A DNA stretch of 64,000 bases from contig NZ_BBPP01000004.1 in assembly GCF_000787835.1 (NCBI RefSeq), positions 127,526-191,525 on the forward strand. Reading direction: 5' to 3'. Of this stretch, positions 1 through 8,084 are shown in pieces. Below the pieces are notes generated by a model. That model worked only from the letters and a program-made list of their open reading frames with translations. It was not told where the DNA came from and made no database searches. The DNA comes from Streptacidiphilus melanogenes (GTDB lineage: Bacteria > Actinomycetota > Actinomycetes > Streptomycetales > Streptomycetaceae). Position 1 is the first letter of the stretch. Each line of letters opens with the position of its first letter. The translations under genes and the position numbers were made by a program.

Positions 1-77
1 ACCCTCCCGAGCGCTGCCGTGAACTGCCCCGCAGGCGACTTCAGACTTGCGTGCAGGCGGGTTCGGAAACGGACACC

Positions 78-83
78 TAGACT
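78..83 (+). promoter_or_regulatory. candidate -10 element, leaderless start
   Basis: TAGACT ends 8 bases before the ATG at 92. No clear -35 box lies 17 bases upstream, so this is a weak call based on spacing and on similar arrangements elsewhere in the window. Confidence 0.3.
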
Positions 84-91
84 CCGTGATC

Positions 92-637
92 ATGTTCAAG
101 GGGTGGTGGCACGTGCTGCCGGAAGAAGAGCGCCAGCAGTGGACGTCGGAACCTTTCACGCGCGTGGGCCCGCTGCGGTTCGACATGAGTCCGCTCGAGG
201 TCAGGGACGTGATGAGCGACGTCACATCGGAAGCAGAGCGGCATACGTGGCGGACGGGCCGAACCGGGAGTGCCCGGACGGTCATCGAGGGCCGCTATCA
301 GGAGTTCGGCCTGCACCTCTACTACCGCGATGAGCGACTTGCGGGCGTGGTGATCGACGCACTGTGCGGGCCGCAGGTCTTCGCGGACGGCACGGCGCTG
401 GTCGGACGAGTACCGTCCGAGCTGGAGCAGTGGATGCTCGACCGTGCCGACGCCCGCCCGCCGTACACCGAGCTCACGTACATGGGCGCCGGCGTTCCCG
501 CCTCGGAATCCCTGGGTGTGACAATCAACGTTCAGCGCAACGGCGACCGGTTGGTCACCCGACCGATGTTCTATCCCGTCGAGGCCCTCGACGATCTCTC
601 GCACTGGCTGCCCTGGGACGCGTGGACAGTCCTCTGA
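92..637 (+). CDS. hypothetical protein, 181 aa
   Basis: I do not recognise a named family. The protein is soluble and acidic, with no signal peptide or membrane segment, and the C-terminal half (residues about 60-175) looks like a compact alpha/beta domain. I chose the ATG at 92 because a TAGACT hexamer at 78-83 ends 8 bases before it, which fits a leaderless transcript. An in-frame start at 47 has no ribosome binding site. The next gene downstream is the remnant of an SMI1/KNR4-type gene. That family often contains immunity proteins, so a role in the same polymorphic-toxin neighbourhood is conceivable, but this is inference from position only. Confidence 0.6.
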   Translation: MFKGWWHVLPEEERQQWTSEPFTRVGPLRFDMSPLEVRDVMSDVTSEAERHTWRTGRTGSARTVIEGRYQEFGLHLYYRDERLAGVVIDALCGPQVFADGTALVGRVPSELEQWMLDRADARPPYTELTYMGAGVPASESLGVTINVQRNGDRLVTRPMFYPVEALDDLSHWLPWDAWTVL

Positions 638-1196
638 CCTGCCGCCCCGGGTGTCAGCCCGCCGAACTACAGTTCTGGATCATGCCGGTTGCTTCCCACC
701 GCACCGTGGCGGAAGACGACGAACTTGTGGAGAGGCTGCGCGCACCTCGCGTGGGGCCCCCAGGGCAGGAGGCACACCCGAGGCTGCCTCCCGGAGCGGC
801 CCTTCCTGCTGCTCACGATGACCGAGGTCGAACGCGCGGAACGCGAACTCGGTTACGCGCTACCCTCGTTGCTGAGGTGCCTCTACACCGAGATCGGCGA
901 CGGAGGGTTCGGGCTGGAAGGCGGGCTGCGTCACTGACGCCGCGTCGTATCCCGGGCTGGCACAGGCCGGACTGGCCGTGCGCGACGACCATCCACGCGG
1001 CGTGTGCGCAATGGGCACTCCCGAAATCCTGGTTCTTCCTGACCGGCGGCGGCTTGCACCATGGAGTGGTACGTCTCGCTTTCAGCCGTCGATCACCCAG
1101 TGCTGCTGTGGAATGCGGACGGCTGGGAACCGGACTGGGGCGAGGACCCCCACGACGGCCTGCGGTACGCGGCGTCCTCGCTGCGCCAGTGGCTGT

Positions 1197-1206
1197 GGAC
1201 CTGGGC
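1197..1206. repeat. left copy of IS target-site duplication
   Basis: GGACCTGGGC immediately precedes the left inverted end of the IS4-type element and is repeated directly after its right end. It encodes part of the TWA residues of the interrupted SMI1/KNR4 gene. Confidence 0.85.
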
Positions 1207-2723
1207 CAGTGCCACGAAGCCTAAGTTGATCTTGGTGCGCCGGGAAGGGCGCTGAGCAGGGCGAACTTGCGGCTGGGGGGACCGGTATGGCGGGTACCGG
1301 TGCCGGTCGATCTCTTCACTCGGTAGGAGTTGTGGCGGGTGCGTTTGACGACGCGCGGGTAGCTGCGGTGGCGCCGTTCGGGATTGCGGTTTCGGCGTGC
1401 TGCGAGCGTCGCCAGGATCTCGGTAGTCACGGCGTCCCAACGTTCAGCGGGGAAACGCCGCCGTGCCGGTGGCGGTGCGGCGGACGATGTTGACGGTCCT
1501 CAGGAAGCTGCCCCGGTCCGGGTCGATGTCGGCGCCGGTCGCGGCCTGACAGATCAGGGAGTTGATGGCGTAGTGGACCAGCAGGTAGGCCCAGATCTCC
1601 TGGTGGACCAGGTCCGGGCTCTTGGATCGCAGTACCTTCCCCGGCTCGCGTAGGACGCTTTTGAGCTGCCCGTTTGCCGTCTCTTCCTCCCATCTTTGGT
1701 GGTAGGCGCCGGCGATTTCGGCGGCCGAGGCGGCATCGGGATCGGTGATGTTGGTGATCAGGCAGACCCGTTCCTGCCCGTCGCGGTCCGGGACGTCGTA
1801 CTCCACGACCCGCACCACGTGGGCCGCGACGGGGTCCGGCTTGACCCCCGACCTTGTTTCGTCCAGCAGCTCCTCCCGCTGTCGGCCGCGGATCGCGGGG
1901 TCGACCAGGGCCGAGAGGTACGTGCCGTCGGACAGGACCTTGAGAATCGGCAGGGACAGCTGCGTTGGCGCCCGCCAGCACAGTGCGGCCCCGGTTTGCG
2001 CGGCGGCACTGAACGCGGCGAAGCTGTAGAAGCAGCGATCGGCCAGCAGCAGCCAGTTACTGGAGATCGAGGGCAGTAGCGAGGCGGCCATCGTCTTTTC
2101 CCTGCGGCTCCACGGGCCGACCTCGGCGTCCATGAACGCGTGGGACCCACACTCAACCACGGCTACCACCCGTGCTTTGGGGAAGGCCGAGCGCGAAAGG
2201 TCGTTGCCCGCGTACCCGAACTCGGCTGCGTTCTGAGGCGAGTCGGGCACGTCCAGGTCGAAGCCGTCGATGGCCGTCAGACGCCACTGTCGCAGCCACG
2301 CGCCCCGGGTCTCGCTGTTCGCCACCGGCTCGGCCACCCGGTAGAACGTCTCACGGAGCACGTCACGGCCCAGGCGCTTACGCGCCTGGGTGATCCCAGA
2401 GGATGTCGGCGGTTCCCACGCCGCGTCCCAGACACCGAACGCCGACAGCGACCCGGTCACCTTCTGCGCGACCTCCTCGGCCGCGTCGTCGGAGAACAGG
2501 CACAGCGCCATCGTCAGGTACGCGGTGACATGCGGGGGGAGCTTTCCGCCGCGGCGTTGCTCGGCCACCCCGCATACAGCGGCGGCCTCATCGACCTTGA
2601 AGCGCGGCACCGCCGCAACCAAAACCCCCAACGACACCTGGTCTGGTCGTGCGACCGGACCATCCGATTGCACGGACCCCTGAGCCATGCGGCAACCCTA
2701 GCCGTGCGACTGACGTGGCATTG
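1207..2723. mobile_element. IS4-family insertion sequence, about 1.5 kb
   Basis: The left end reads CAGTGCCACG (1207-1216) and the right end, read inward, CAATGCCACG (2723-2714), so the termini are 10-bp inverted repeats with one mismatch. The 10 bases GGACCTGGGC lie directly outside both ends (1197-1206 and 2724-2733). A target duplication of this length is typical of the IS4 family. Inside is one transposase gene on the minus strand filling almost the whole element. The element sits in the reading frame of an SMI1/KNR4-type gene, whose 3' end is recovered on the right side. The exact boundary could shift by one base because the terminal C can be counted either as IS or as duplication. Confidence 0.88.
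1221..2688 (-). pseudogene. IS4-family DDE transposase with C-terminal frameshift
   Basis: Transposase for the surrounding insertion sequence. The N-terminal domain (residues about 15-100) matches the IS4 N-terminal helical domain (LPPHVTAYLTMALCLF). The DDE core shows AIDGFDLD (first Asp), LLADRCFYS (second Asp) and the IS4 signature YHQRWEEETANGQLK, which is Y(2)R(3)E(6)K. The open frame beginning at 2688 stops at 1444 after 414 residues. The family C-terminus (HRSYPRVVKRTRHNSYRVKR) is found in another frame down to 1221, and removing one base from the four-G run at 1449-1452 joins the two. The copy is therefore either inactivated or carries a sequencing indel. A programmed frameshift is less likely because there is no classic slippery heptamer. 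Confidence 0.8.
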
Positions 2724-2733
2724 GGACCTGGGC
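2724..2733. repeat. right copy of IS target-site duplication
   Basis: GGACCTGGGC identical to 1197-1206, directly after the right inverted end of the IS. Reading on from here restores the lost C-terminus of the interrupted gene. Confidence 0.85.
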
Positions 2734-2797
2734 CGACGGCGGAGATGTGTGGGACGAGGTGCTGGCGTTGCAGGAGTCCGAGCGTGAACCGGGTTGA

Positions 2798-3066
2798 TCT
2801 GTGATCTCGGAAGAGCCCGGGGCCCACCGCTGATTTTCGTTCCGCTACTTGCCGCGCCCCTTGAGGTTCACGTCCTCACAGACGGCTCAATCGTCGTACC
2901 GGTGACAGCTGACCTGCAGCGACCCGCGAGATCGTGTGACGAGCTCAAGGCGAAAGGCGAATTAATTCTGCTCTCTGGAGTGTCGAGTGGCGTCGGCTCC
3001 CGGGCGGGGATTGGATCGGAGGCCCGCCCCTTCGGCAGATATCGAGACATCGAAAGAGGAACTGCG
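2798..3066. other. intergenic stretch after the broken SMI1 gene
   Basis: Comparatively AT-rich for this genome (for example GAATTAATTC near 2957). It probably carries the promoter of the VOC gene, but I cannot place -35 and -10 boxes with confidence, and no gene is apparent. Confidence 0.4.
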
Positions 3067-3834
3067 TTGAAGGTGATCGGAAAAATCCCTGGCGCCCCCT
3101 GCTGGGCGCAGCTGAGCGCACGCGACTCGGAAGCGGCCCAGAAGTTCTACGGTCAGCTTTTCGGCTGGACCGCCGAGACCGACCCCGACCCCCAGTACGG
3201 CGGCTACACGACTTTCTCCCTCGACGGGCGGCCCGCCGCGGCCGTGGCCCCGCTGATGAACCCGCAGCAGCCGGTCATGTGGCTGCTGTCCTTCGCCACC
3301 CCTGGCGTCGACGACGCGGCCGAGGCTGCGAAGGGTGCCGGCGCGCAGGTGTGGATGGGGCCGATGGACGTCGGCGACCTCGGCCGCTGGGCTCTGCTCA
3401 GCGACCCGACGGGGGCGCCCTTCGCGCTCTGGGAGAGCAGGAAGTTCAGCGGCTTCGGCGTGGCCGAGGAGCCCAACTCGCTCAGCTGGATCGACCTGTC
3501 CACCAAGGACCGGAGCGCCGCGGTGGAGTTCTACCGGACCTTCCTCAACTGGCAGGTGTGGCCGCACCAGGACTACCCCATGGTCGGGCTGGACGACACC
3601 ATGTTCGGCGGCGTCATGGAGATGGGCGACATGTTCCCGCCCGAGGTTCCCTCGCACTGGAACCCGTTCTTCCTGGTCGGCGACGTGGACGCGACCGCGG
3701 CCAAGGCCGGGCAGCTCGGAGCCGAGGTCGTCCACGGTCCGGTGGACGTGGAGATGGACAACGGGCCGCGGCTCGCCGTCATCCGCGACCCGCAGGGCGC
3801 CACCTTCGGCGTCTTCGCCCCCCGCGGGAGCTGA
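3067..3834 (+). CDS. VOC-family protein with two glyoxalase-fold modules
   Basis: Cytoplasmic vicinal-oxygen-chelate protein of 255 residues built from two tandem modules (about residues 5-120 and 130-252). Each has the pattern FYxxLFGW or FYRTFLNW followed by DPTGAPFALWE or DPQGATFGVFA. Such double-module proteins are usually called glyoxalase/bleomycin-resistance-like; the true substrate is unknown. I chose the TTG at 3067 because a GAAAGAGGA ribosome binding site lies just upstream and similarity begins there. The open frame extends further 5' (to 2794), but that part looks non-coding. The gene ends at a strong hairpin shared with the convergent GNAT gene. Confidence 0.85.
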   Translation: MKVIGKIPGAPCWAQLSARDSEAAQKFYGQLFGWTAETDPDPQYGGYTTFSLDGRPAAAVAPLMNPQQPVMWLLSFATPGVDDAAEAAKGAGAQVWMGPMDVGDLGRWALLSDPTGAPFALWESRKFSGFGVAEEPNSLSWIDLSTKDRSAAVEFYRTFLNWQVWPHQDYPMVGLDDTMFGGVMEMGDMFPPEVPSHWNPFFLVGDVDATAAKAGQLGAEVVHGPVDVEMDNGPRLAVIRDPQGATFGVFAPRGS

Positions 3835-3882
3835 TCGCCCCCCGCGCGGGCTGATCGTCGCCCGCGCGGGCTGAGCCGGACC

Positions 3883-3919
3883 CGGGCCCACCGCCTCATT
3901 CGGCGAGACGGTGGGCCCG
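3883..3919. terminator. bidirectional hairpin terminator
   Basis: CGGGCCCACCG (3883-3893) pairs perfectly with CGGTGGGCCCG (3909-3919). It lies between the convergent VOC gene and the GNAT gene, and the GNAT stop codon is in the loop. There is no U-tract, as is usual in this group. Confidence 0.6.
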
Positions 3920-4363
3920 TTCGCGCCGGTAGGTGTAGAGGATGAACCCCTCGTGGAACCTGCCCACCCTGTCGTACAGCGCGCGAGCCGGGGCGTCCTC
4001 CAGCGTGTTCCAGTACAGCCCCGGCGCGCCGTTCTGCTCGGCGTCCCGGGCGACCCATTCGATCAGCGCCGTCGCGACACCCCGTCGGCGCGCCGTGTCG
4101 TCCACGAACAGGTCGGCCAGGTAGCACTTGTCGGAGTACCAGACCCCCGCGTGGAACAGGTAGTGCGCGATGCCGACGATCCTTCCGTCCAGCCGGGCGG
4201 CGACCCCGCGTATCCGATCGTCGTCGAGCAGGCGCCGCCAGGTCCGGTCGTAGCTGTCCGCGCCGCGTTCGACGTCGAAGTAGGCGTCCTTGCCTCGCGC
4301 CAGCACCTCCCAACGGGCTCGGTCGGACTCGGTCAGGAAGCTGATCTCCACCATGGGGCCCAT
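3896..4363 (-). CDS. GNAT-family N-acetyltransferase
   Basis: A 155-residue GNAT-fold protein expected to use acetyl-CoA to acetylate a small molecule or an amino group. The CoA-binding segment is at residues about 85-105 (ADLFVDDTARRRGVATALIE), followed by LYWNTLEDAPARALYDRVG, the usual strand-helix ending. Two Met starts, 4363 and 4354, are possible. It lies 43 bp downstream of the MarR-GNAT fusion gene on the same strand, so the two may be co-transcribed. The substrate is unknown. Confidence 0.85.
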   Translation of the reverse strand: MGPMVEISFLTESDRARWEVLARGKDAYFDVERGADSYDRTWRRLLDDDRIRGVAARLDGRIVGIAHYLFHAGVWYSDKCYLADLFVDDTARRRGVATALIEWVARDAEQNGAPGLYWNTLEDAPARALYDRVGRFHEGFILYTYRRERAHRLAE

Positions 4364-4406
4364 CCTGCCCCTCGGCTGTGACAGTGGGTCGGGCGGACGG
4401 CCGGGG

Positions 4407-5378
4407 CTACCGGCGCTCCTGGTCGTCGGTCAGGGCGAGCCGCCAGTCCTCGCCGACCAGGCGACGGCCGAAGCTGTGGTGAGGCGTCTCGGCGTAGGGC
4501 TCGAAGCCCGCGCGGCGGTAGATGCGGCGGGCGGAGGTGAGGTTGCTCTGCGTCCACAGGACGAGCTCGCGGTAGCCGGTCTCGCGGGCGAAGTCCACGC
4601 AGGCGGAGACCAGTTGCTCGCCGATGCCGAGACCGCGCGCGTCGGGCTCGACGAGGAGCAGGCGCAGCCGGGCCGTGTCGGGGGCGTGGTCGCGGACGCA
4701 GAACACCGCGCCGACGGGACGGCGGCTGCCGTCGGGCTGCTCCAGTTCCGCGATCCAGCCTCGCTCGCACGCCGGGTCGTGGTCGGCGGCGTACTCGGCG
4801 ACGATGCGGGCGACCAGGGCCTCGTAGGAGGCGTCGAAGCCGAACTCCCGGGCGTAGAGCGCGCCGTTGCGGGCGACCACCCAGCCCAGGTCGCCCGGCT
4901 CCGGGTCGCGCAGACGGATCACCGGCTTGTCGGGGCCGCCCGGAGACCCGGACAGCAGCGCGCGGGCGGTCCGCAGGGACCCGGTCAGCTCGCCGAGCCG
5001 GGCGGGGGAGAGGTCCGCGAGCAGCGCGGTGACGGCCTCGCGGGCGCGTGCGTCCAGGCGGGCGGCCTCGGCGCGCCCGGCCTCCGTGAGGGAGACCTGC
5101 TGGTAGCGGGCGTCCACGTCGTGCGCGGAGCGGACCACGAGCCCGTCCTGGTCGAAGCGGCTCAGCATCCGGCTGAAGTACGCGGCGCTCAGGCCGAGCT
5201 CCGCCCGCAGGTCGGCGACGGTCGCGCGCTCGCGCCGCGCGAGCTCGTACAGCACGCGGGCCTCGGCGAGGGTGAACGTCGACTCCAGCCGTCCGGCGTA
5301 GTCCAGGACCCCGAGGACCCGGGTGAAGAACCGGCTGAACTCGCGGACCTCGTCCACCGCGGCTTGCTGGGGACCCAT
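4407..5378 (-). CDS. MarR-type regulator fused to a GNAT acetyltransferase
   Basis: Bifunctional 323-residue protein. Residues about 1-140 form a winged helix of the MarR type (VADLRAELGLSAAYFSRMLS is the recognition helix region), and residues about 155-315 form a GNAT domain with the CoA loop DARGLGIGEQLV. This fusion is widespread in actinobacteria and has no assigned substrate. I chose the start at 5378 because the MarR fold begins there and a GCAGGTG ribosome site precedes it. A Met at 5417 and an upstream extension are also open, but they encode no recognisable domain. Confidence 0.85.
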   Translation of the reverse strand: MGPQQAAVDEVREFSRFFTRVLGVLDYAGRLESTFTLAEARVLYELARRERATVADLRAELGLSAAYFSRMLSRFDQDGLVVRSAHDVDARYQQVSLTEAGRAEAARLDARAREAVTALLADLSPARLGELTGSLRTARALLSGSPGGPDKPVIRLRDPEPGDLGWVVARNGALYAREFGFDASYEALVARIVAEYAADHDPACERGWIAELEQPDGSRRPVGAVFCVRDHAPDTARLRLLLVEPDARGLGIGEQLVSACVDFARETGYRELVLWTQSNLTSARRIYRRAGFEPYAETPHHSFGRRLVGEDWRLALTDDQERR

Positions 5379-5576
5379 GGCGATCACCTGCCTGCGAGAG
5401 TGCTTGCGCTGGTACATGCTCCAGATCAAGTATTCGCGCCCGGCCCGCGGCGCACAAGGGCTTGGGAGGAGACCTGGCGCGTCTCCTCGTGCAGTTGCGT
5501 GCGCGTGCACGCACATCGGTGGGGCGGGCGTTCCCCCGAGCCGCCCGCCGACCGATGCCCGCCCGCCTTCGTCGGC

Positions 5577-6377
5577 TCAGCCGAACCAGACGGGGCTTTC
5601 CGCGAACGCCGCCAGCTGCGCCCGGTCCAGCACCGGGGTCCTGCCCCACGGGCTGCCGAAGTCGATGCCGTGCCGCAGGCCGATGGTGTCCGAGGTGGCG
5701 ATGACGGAGAACATCCGCCGGTCCGGGTAGGAGACCGACGCGCTGTTGACCTCACCCGTGCGCTCGGCGTACGAGCCCGGCGGCTCGCTGTCCGCCAGCA
5801 GGGACGCGCCACCCGGCAGTGGGGTGAAGGTGCAGTGCCACGACACCGGGTCGTCGTTGCAGAAGCTCGCCTCGTCCGGCCCGAAGGCGTACTGCGGCGG
5901 GCGGGCCTTCGGGTCGTAGGAGTTGATGACGATCGCCGCCGAACGGCCGTCCTTGGTGATGACGTAGGTGCCGTCGAAGCGCGACTTCGGGTAGACCGTC
6001 GACTTCGGCATGCCGGGCGGCATCGGCGTCGGCGGCAGGTCCTTGATCTTCGTGACCGTGCCGATGCCGGGCGGCAGCAGGCTCTTGACCACCGCCGCCG
6101 GGTCCTCCAGCGGATGCGGCGCCGCCGGCTTCGTGGTCACGCTGACCGGTCCCGGCTTCTTCGCTGCGCCGACCGCCCCGTTCGCCGTGTGCGGCAGCAT
6201 CACCACCAGTCCGGCGACCAGCGCCAGGCCCGCGCTGGTCGCGACCAGCGCGCCTGCCCGCCTGCGGTGCTGGCGGCGCGTCGCCTGCGCCAGCACCGCC
6301 TCCGTGATGTCCTCGCTCGGCGGCCGGAGCCCGTCCAGAGCCTTGTCCATGAGTTCCCTCACCGTGTAGTCCGTCAT
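5577..6377 (-). CDS. membrane-anchored partner of a SigE-type sigma factor
   Basis: A 266-residue protein with a cytoplasmic N-terminus of about 40 residues, one membrane helix (ALVATSAGLALVAGLVVMLP, residues about 42-61) and an extracytoplasmic C-terminal domain containing one Cys pair. The ATG overlaps the stop codon of the sigma factor (ATGA), so the two are translationally coupled. This topology and position suggest an anti-sigma factor or envelope sensor, although the short N-terminus lacks a zinc-binding anti-sigma motif (no HxxxCxxC). The assignment rests on context. Confidence 0.7.
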   Translation of the reverse strand: MTDYTVRELMDKALDGLRPPSEDITEAVLAQATRRQHRRRAGALVATSAGLALVAGLVVMLPHTANGAVGAAKKPGPVSVTTKPAAPHPLEDPAAVVKSLLPPGIGTVTKIKDLPPTPMPPGMPKSTVYPKSRFDGTYVITKDGRSAAIVINSYDPKARPPQYAFGPDEASFCNDDPVSWHCTFTPLPGGASLLADSEPPGSYAERTGEVNSASVSYPDRRMFSVIATSDTIGLRHGIDFGSPWGRTPVLDRAQLAAFAESPVWFG

Positions 6378-6919
6378 CGGTTGACCCCGTGCATGTGCGT
6401 CAGTTCCTCGTCCACGACCTCGCCCACCGCGTCGCCCACCACATGGCGCAACGTCGCGCGCAGCACCTCCAGACCGCGTGCGGTCTGGCTCTTCACCGTT
6501 CCCTCGGACACGCCCAGCAGTTCGGCGGTCGCGTGCACGCTCTGGTCTTCGAAGAACCGCAGCACCAGGACCGCCCGTTGCCGCGGCGCCAGCCGCTGCA
6601 GGGCGGCTCGCACCGCCAGGCCCAGATCCGCGTCGGCGCCGCCCGGCGCGGGCGCGTCCGGCAGCTGCTCGTGCGGTCGTTCCCGGTGCCACAGCCGTCG
6701 TCGCGAGGCGATGAAGGTGTTCACCAGGGTGCGCCGGGCGTAGGCGTCCAGATGCTCGATCCGCCGCCGCCCGCGCCGGGCCATGACCACCTTGATCAGC
6801 GTCGTCTGCACGAGATCCTCGGCGGCGTGCGTGTCCCCGCACATCAGGTAGGCGCTGCGCAGCAGTGCGTGTCGCCGATGGCTGAGGAACTCCCGCAGCT
6901 CCGGATCGTCCCTGTGCAC
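6374..6919 (-). CDS. SigE-family ECF RNA polymerase sigma factor
   Basis: A 181-residue group IV sigma factor. Region 2 is at residues about 10-75 (LLRSAYLMCGDTHAAEDLVQ is region 2.1-2.4). Region 4 is at about 105-165 (LAPRQRAVLVLRFFEDQS, then LLGVSEGTVKSQTARGLEVL as the helix-turn-helix). It belongs to the SigE70-type of small actinobacterial ECF factors. It directs core polymerase to its own promoters, probably in response to a signal passed by the coupled downstream membrane protein. Confidence 0.9.
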   Translation of the reverse strand: MHRDDPELREFLSHRRHALLRSAYLMCGDTHAAEDLVQTTLIKVVMARRGRRRIEHLDAYARRTLVNTFIASRRRLWHRERPHEQLPDAPAPGGADADLGLAVRAALQRLAPRQRAVLVLRFFEDQSVHATAELLGVSEGTVKSQTARGLEVLRATLRHVVGDAVGEVVDEELTHMHGVNR

Positions 6920-7072
6920 CCTTGCATCCCCCGTCAGTCGCCCTGCGCGCCTTGCTCGCTTCCACCCCTGTTGATGGGGTGGGCAGGCCGTCAGGTTGGG
7001 GGTCGGCCGGGAGATTTCAGAAATTCTCGGTGCGGTGCCGGTCCGCGTCAGCGTGCCAGGTCAGGGCCGCGT

Positions 7073-7489
7073 TCACGCGCCGGGTTCGCCGAGCTCGCTG
7101 AAGAGCGTCAGCTGCAGGGCGCCGGGAGCCTCCAGGCGGGAGTTGAGCGAGTTCCACGGCGTCCTGGTCGGCTCGGCCAGCACCTCCGCCCCGGCCTCGG
7201 CGAGCCGCGCCGTCACGGCGGGGGAGTCGTCGACCTGGAACGCCACCCGGATGTGGCCCGCCACGCGTCGGCCCACCTCGACGTCGTCGATGAAGGCGGC
7301 GTGCCCGGGATCCGCGATCTCCAGCGTGGCCCGCCCGGCCTCCAGAATCGTCACCCGCCCGTCGGGCGAGGAGAACGCCCCACGCTCGGGCAGCCCCAGC
7401 ACGTCCCGGTAGAACCGCAGCGCGGCGTCGTAGTCCTCGGCCGTGACGACCAGCCGCAGCTCACGCACACCGGATTCCTCGGCCGTCAC
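7073..7489 (-). CDS. VOC-family (glyoxalase-like) protein
   Basis: A 138-residue single-module VOC protein: LRLVVTAEDYDAALRFYRDV at the N-terminus, LEIADPGHAAF in the middle and GALQLTLFSE at the end. These proteins usually dimerise to form a metal site for lyase, dioxygenase or antibiotic-binding functions, and the sequence does not say which. It stands alone between the sigma-factor operon and a divergent small gene. Confidence 0.8.
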   Translation of the reverse strand: MTAEESGVRELRLVVTAEDYDAALRFYRDVLGLPERGAFSSPDGRVTILEAGRATLEIADPGHAAFIDDVEVGRRVAGHIRVAFQVDDSPAVTARLAEAGAEVLAEPTRTPWNSLNSRLEAPGALQLTLFSELGEPGA

Positions 7490-7576
7490 CCGGGTCTCTC
7501 CCTCACATCCGTCGGGGTTCGGGCACGATCATCCCACGACCCCGCCCGCCCTCGCGGGCTCGACGAGGAGGTGAAC

Positions 7577-7945
7577 GTGGCCGTCTACGCCACCGTGAGG
7601 GGCTGGCTCGAGTGCGACAGCGTGCAACTCGCCCGGATCGCGGAGATCACCGACGCGGAGAACGGCGATTTCCTCTACGCGGGCGGCTGGACCTTCCCGG
7701 AACGCCGGTGCATGTGGACCAGCCTGGTGTTCTTCGGCGCGGACATGCGTCAGGAGAACGTCGGCGCGGTCCTCGACCGGCTCCGCGCCATCGCCCGGAT
7801 ACCGGTGTCCGACGAGGACGACGACCGGGTCAGGGGGCTCTTCGTGGTGAGCCACGAGACCGGGGGCACGCAGGAGTGGCGGGTCCACGGCGGTGATGTC
7901 GCGATCCTGGACCCGGGGGAGCGGTACCGGTACCTCGAGGAGTAG
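7577..7945 (+). CDS. conserved hypothetical protein, 122 aa
   Basis: A small soluble protein opening with VAVYATVRGWLECDSVQLAR and containing YAGGWTFPERR and LFVVSHETGGTQEWRV. I recognise the general type from other Streptomyces genomes, where it is annotated hypothetical, but no function is established to my knowledge. The GTG at 7577 is preferred because GAGGAGG lies 5 bases upstream. A GTG at 7571 is the alternative. Confidence 0.75.
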   Translation: MAVYATVRGWLECDSVQLARIAEITDAENGDFLYAGGWTFPERRCMWTSLVFFGADMRQENVGAVLDRLRAIARIPVSDEDDDRVRGLFVVSHETGGTQEWRVHGGDVAILDPGERYRYLEE

Positions 7946-8084
7946 CGACGCCTGTCGCGTCGCGGTGAGCGCGGGGTTCCGGGAGAGGGGTTTCCGGGAG
8001 GGAAGGGGTGGGGAGTTCAAGGCCGCCTGCGCCTGTTCGTGCGGTGCCTTGCGGGGTGCCCGATTGTTCGTCAGGAGTGCGTGG

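Larger units (their letters stand above)
682..2797 (+). pseudogene. SMI1/KNR4-family gene, frameshifted and split by an IS4-type element
   Basis: Pieces of one SMI1/KNR4 (SUKH-like) protein can be stitched together. They run from an N-terminal stretch at 682-748, through a second frame at about 749-930 (ERELGYALPSLLRCLYTEIG, typical of the family N-terminus), the first frame again to about 1050 (SWFFLTGGG), then 1051-1206 (EWYVSLSAVDHPVLLWNADG, ending LRQWLWTW). Frame and sequence then resume after the insertion sequence at 2734-2797 with ADGGDVWDEV and a TGA stop. The family tail WLWTWADGGDVW is restored exactly when the IS and one copy of its target duplication are removed. There are about three single-base frame changes besides the insertion. 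Family members act as immunity or regulatory proteins; this copy cannot make an intact product unless the indels are assembly errors. Confidence 0.85.

Noticed and set aside
1225..2800. GTTGATCT occurs on both sides of the IS (near 1225 and 2793) and looked at first like a target duplication.
   Set aside because: It lies inside the transposase-proximal end on the left and does not abut inverted ends. GGACCTGGGC does abut them and restores the interrupted reading frame.
4290..6743. Very long plus-strand frame (over 800 codons) opposite the MarR-GNAT and sigma-factor genes.
   Set aside because: No domain similarity and Arg/Pro/Ala-biased. The minus-strand genes have clear families and third-position GC.
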